From Protostelium mycophagum (lineage: Eukaryota > Evosea > Variosea > Protosteliida > Protosteliaceae), in the NCBI GenBank assembly GCA_002081555.1, contig MZNV01000743.1, positions 1 to 20,155 of the forward strand: DNA of 20,155 bases, in the 5' to 3' direction. A model generated the notes under the pieces. The model did no database searches, was not told where the DNA came from, and saw only the letters and a program-made list of their open reading frames with translations. This document shows positions 18,862 to 20,155 of the stretch, piece by piece (the stretch's first letter is position 1; each line of letters opens with the position of its first letter). The position numbers were made by a program, and so were the translations under genes.

Positions 18862-20155
18862 ATGAGCATTCAGATCGTGCTGCTGTTGTGTTGTGCTGCT
18901 CTGCAGGTGAGCATCCCCCGATGAGGCCAAGTACTGATTCGTTAAGGTATCTGCGGGTGGAGTGAGCAAGCAACCTGCAACATGGGAACAAGTGAATGGC
19001 ATCCAGCTTTCATATGCAGCGAGTCACAAGAGAGGCGTCTTCAACAACGTCGGAGTCATCCCGCTGAACCAAAATTCTAGCAATGTGGAGTTCGCCTACT
19101 CTTTCATATTCCAGCATCTGCAGCCATATAACAGCGAGCTGATCGCCTATCCATACACCTTCACATTAAGCGTGAGATCCTTCATCGTCCAATGACATTA
19201 CTGAACCCTTCAGAACACCACATTCAATGGTGGAGCCGTGATCAGTGTCAATGAAGGAGACATTCAAGGTGCCTTCAACTTTTTGCAGACTGTCAATTCG
19301 ACCATCAACATCAGCAATGGAAAGGCCATCTACGATTCCTCCGTCGCAGTCCTGTCCATCATCGCCAACTACACAGAGGGTAACTCCCAGAGAATCAACC
19401 AAGATCTCTTCTATGAGTCCGGTACCTACTGTAATCTGTTTGCCTCATACCTTGGAAGGGTGGGTCTTTAGGCCTTTACACACGTCACGATTCCTGACAT
19501 TTGACAGTACTCTGAGTGCTGGCCTTCAAGCGTGTACAAGCAGCAGAATATTCAAGGTGGTTTGGTTTTTATCAACGGCCAAGACCTTCAGAACAACTTT
19601 ATCTTGAACGCGGACAAGTCCCCCAGGTTTATACACCCATGTCATGTCCATAATATCTGACGATTGTAGATTCGGGGCCTTGGTGATACCCGATTTCGTT
19701 CGTGGTGAAGAGTCCACCATCTTAAACCTCATTGGCCAAGCCGGTCTGGCGGCCATCAACACCTTCGTAACAAATGGTGGAAGATTGTACGTCTCCAGCA
19801 AGGGTGCATACGTGGCCGAAAAGGCCGGTGTGTTCACTGCCGGAACCACGGGATCTCAGTGTACGTCATATTGACATTCTCTGACGTTTTTGACATGCGC
19901 AGCCACCTACTTCGCTCAGAACACGGTGAACATAACTTGTGACACTACTAACTGGTACGGCTCGACACAATGCCTCGGAGGCATCCAACAGAATCTCATG
20001 AACGGTGGTTATCTCATAAATAACGTCGACTCCGGGCTCTCAGCCATCGCAAAGATCGCCGGCAATCCAAGCCTCCTCGGCTTCACAGACATGCTCGGAA
20101 ACTCTGTCACTGTAACTGCGGCCCAAGCATCTGCACAGGCCGCCGTCTACCACAA
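18862..20155 (+). CDS. Secreted protein of unknown function, C-terminus off window
   Basis: Exons 18862-18906, 18947-19171, 19214-19459, 19508-19626, 19670-19860, 19903->20155, all with matching phases and introns of 40-48 nt; about 359 codons are visible. The start gives a clean signal peptide (MSIQIVLLLCCAALQVSA). The mature part has many Asn-X-Ser/Thr sites (NSS, NTT, NST, NIS, NYT, NIT) and paired Cys. Within it, FGALVIPDFVRGEES and INTFVTNGGRLYVSSKGAYV resemble the strand-helix-GG-strand of class I glutamine-amidotransferase-like folds, where a nucleophile is expected after the GG strand; here Ser replaces any Cys. I do not recognise the family. Likely extracellular or vacuolar. Confidence 0.8.

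Noticed and set aside
1-20155. CRISPR arrays, insertion sequences or transposon ORFs
   Set aside because: No spaced direct repeats, terminal inverted repeats, or transposase or reverse-transcriptase motifs were seen on either strand.

Overview
This is a gene-dense nuclear window from a eukaryote. Seven well-supported protein genes are interrupted by 54 GT-AG introns, most of them 37-60 nt and the shortest only 25 and 28 nt. AATAAA signals sit within a few bases of stop codons. The organism builds motile cilia, because the first gene encodes a CFAP251 (WDR66)-type axonemal protein. It also secretes a modular beta-1,3-glucanase of fungal type. A flagellated, amoeboid or otherwise phagotrophic protist fits; a fungus-eating variosean amoebozoan (Planoprotostelium-like) is my best guess from memory, at low confidence. 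All exon models were built by hand from reading frame, splice-site phase and family resemblance. No alignment was run.

Layout. (1) 1-2559, plus strand: the C-terminal ~530 residues of CFAP251, 13 exons, with the N-terminus off the window. (2) 2577-2963, plus: a short tail-anchored, SNARE-like ORF, tentative. (3) 3078-4369, minus: a PRISE-type short-chain dehydrogenase/reductase, 4 exons. (4) 4370-4825: intergenic, with a 10-bp-arm perfect hairpin upstream of the PRISE gene. (5) 4826-8353, minus: a secreted 1078-residue glucanase with signal peptide, a Cys-rich CBM52-like module, a P/S/T linker with 33-bp DNA repeats, an X8/CBM43 domain, a second CBM52-like module and a double pectate-lyase-type beta-helix (GH55-like). 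(6) 8354-8839: its upstream region. (7) 8840-11930, minus: a 662-residue CBM20 plus glycerophosphodiester phosphodiesterase protein (GPCPD1/GDE1 type), 12 exons. (8) 11931-12841: a divergent intergenic stretch holding a doubtful small minus-strand gene. (9) 12842-13243, plus: a small CCCH zinc-finger protein. (10) 13367-14580, plus: a TIM-barrel sugar isomerase/dehydroshikimate-dehydratase-like enzyme with its four metal ligands intact. (11) 14917-18448, minus: an 808-residue, 18-exon protein with an unrecognised N-terminal half and a FBXO11/CASH-type right-handed beta-helix. (12) 18862-20155, plus: a secreted protein of unknown function, open at the window end, sharing a 413-bp divergent promoter region with the beta-helix gene.

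The genes do not form an obvious pathway. The glucanase and the last protein are secreted. PRISE, GDPD and the isomerase are cytosolic metabolic enzymes. CFAP251 is axonemal. The most unusual signals are the ultrashort introns, a recurring GAAATTTC-type motif family found inside many introns of several genes, a perfect Pol III B-box plus a T9 run antisense to a CFAP251 exon, and the module order of the glucanase.
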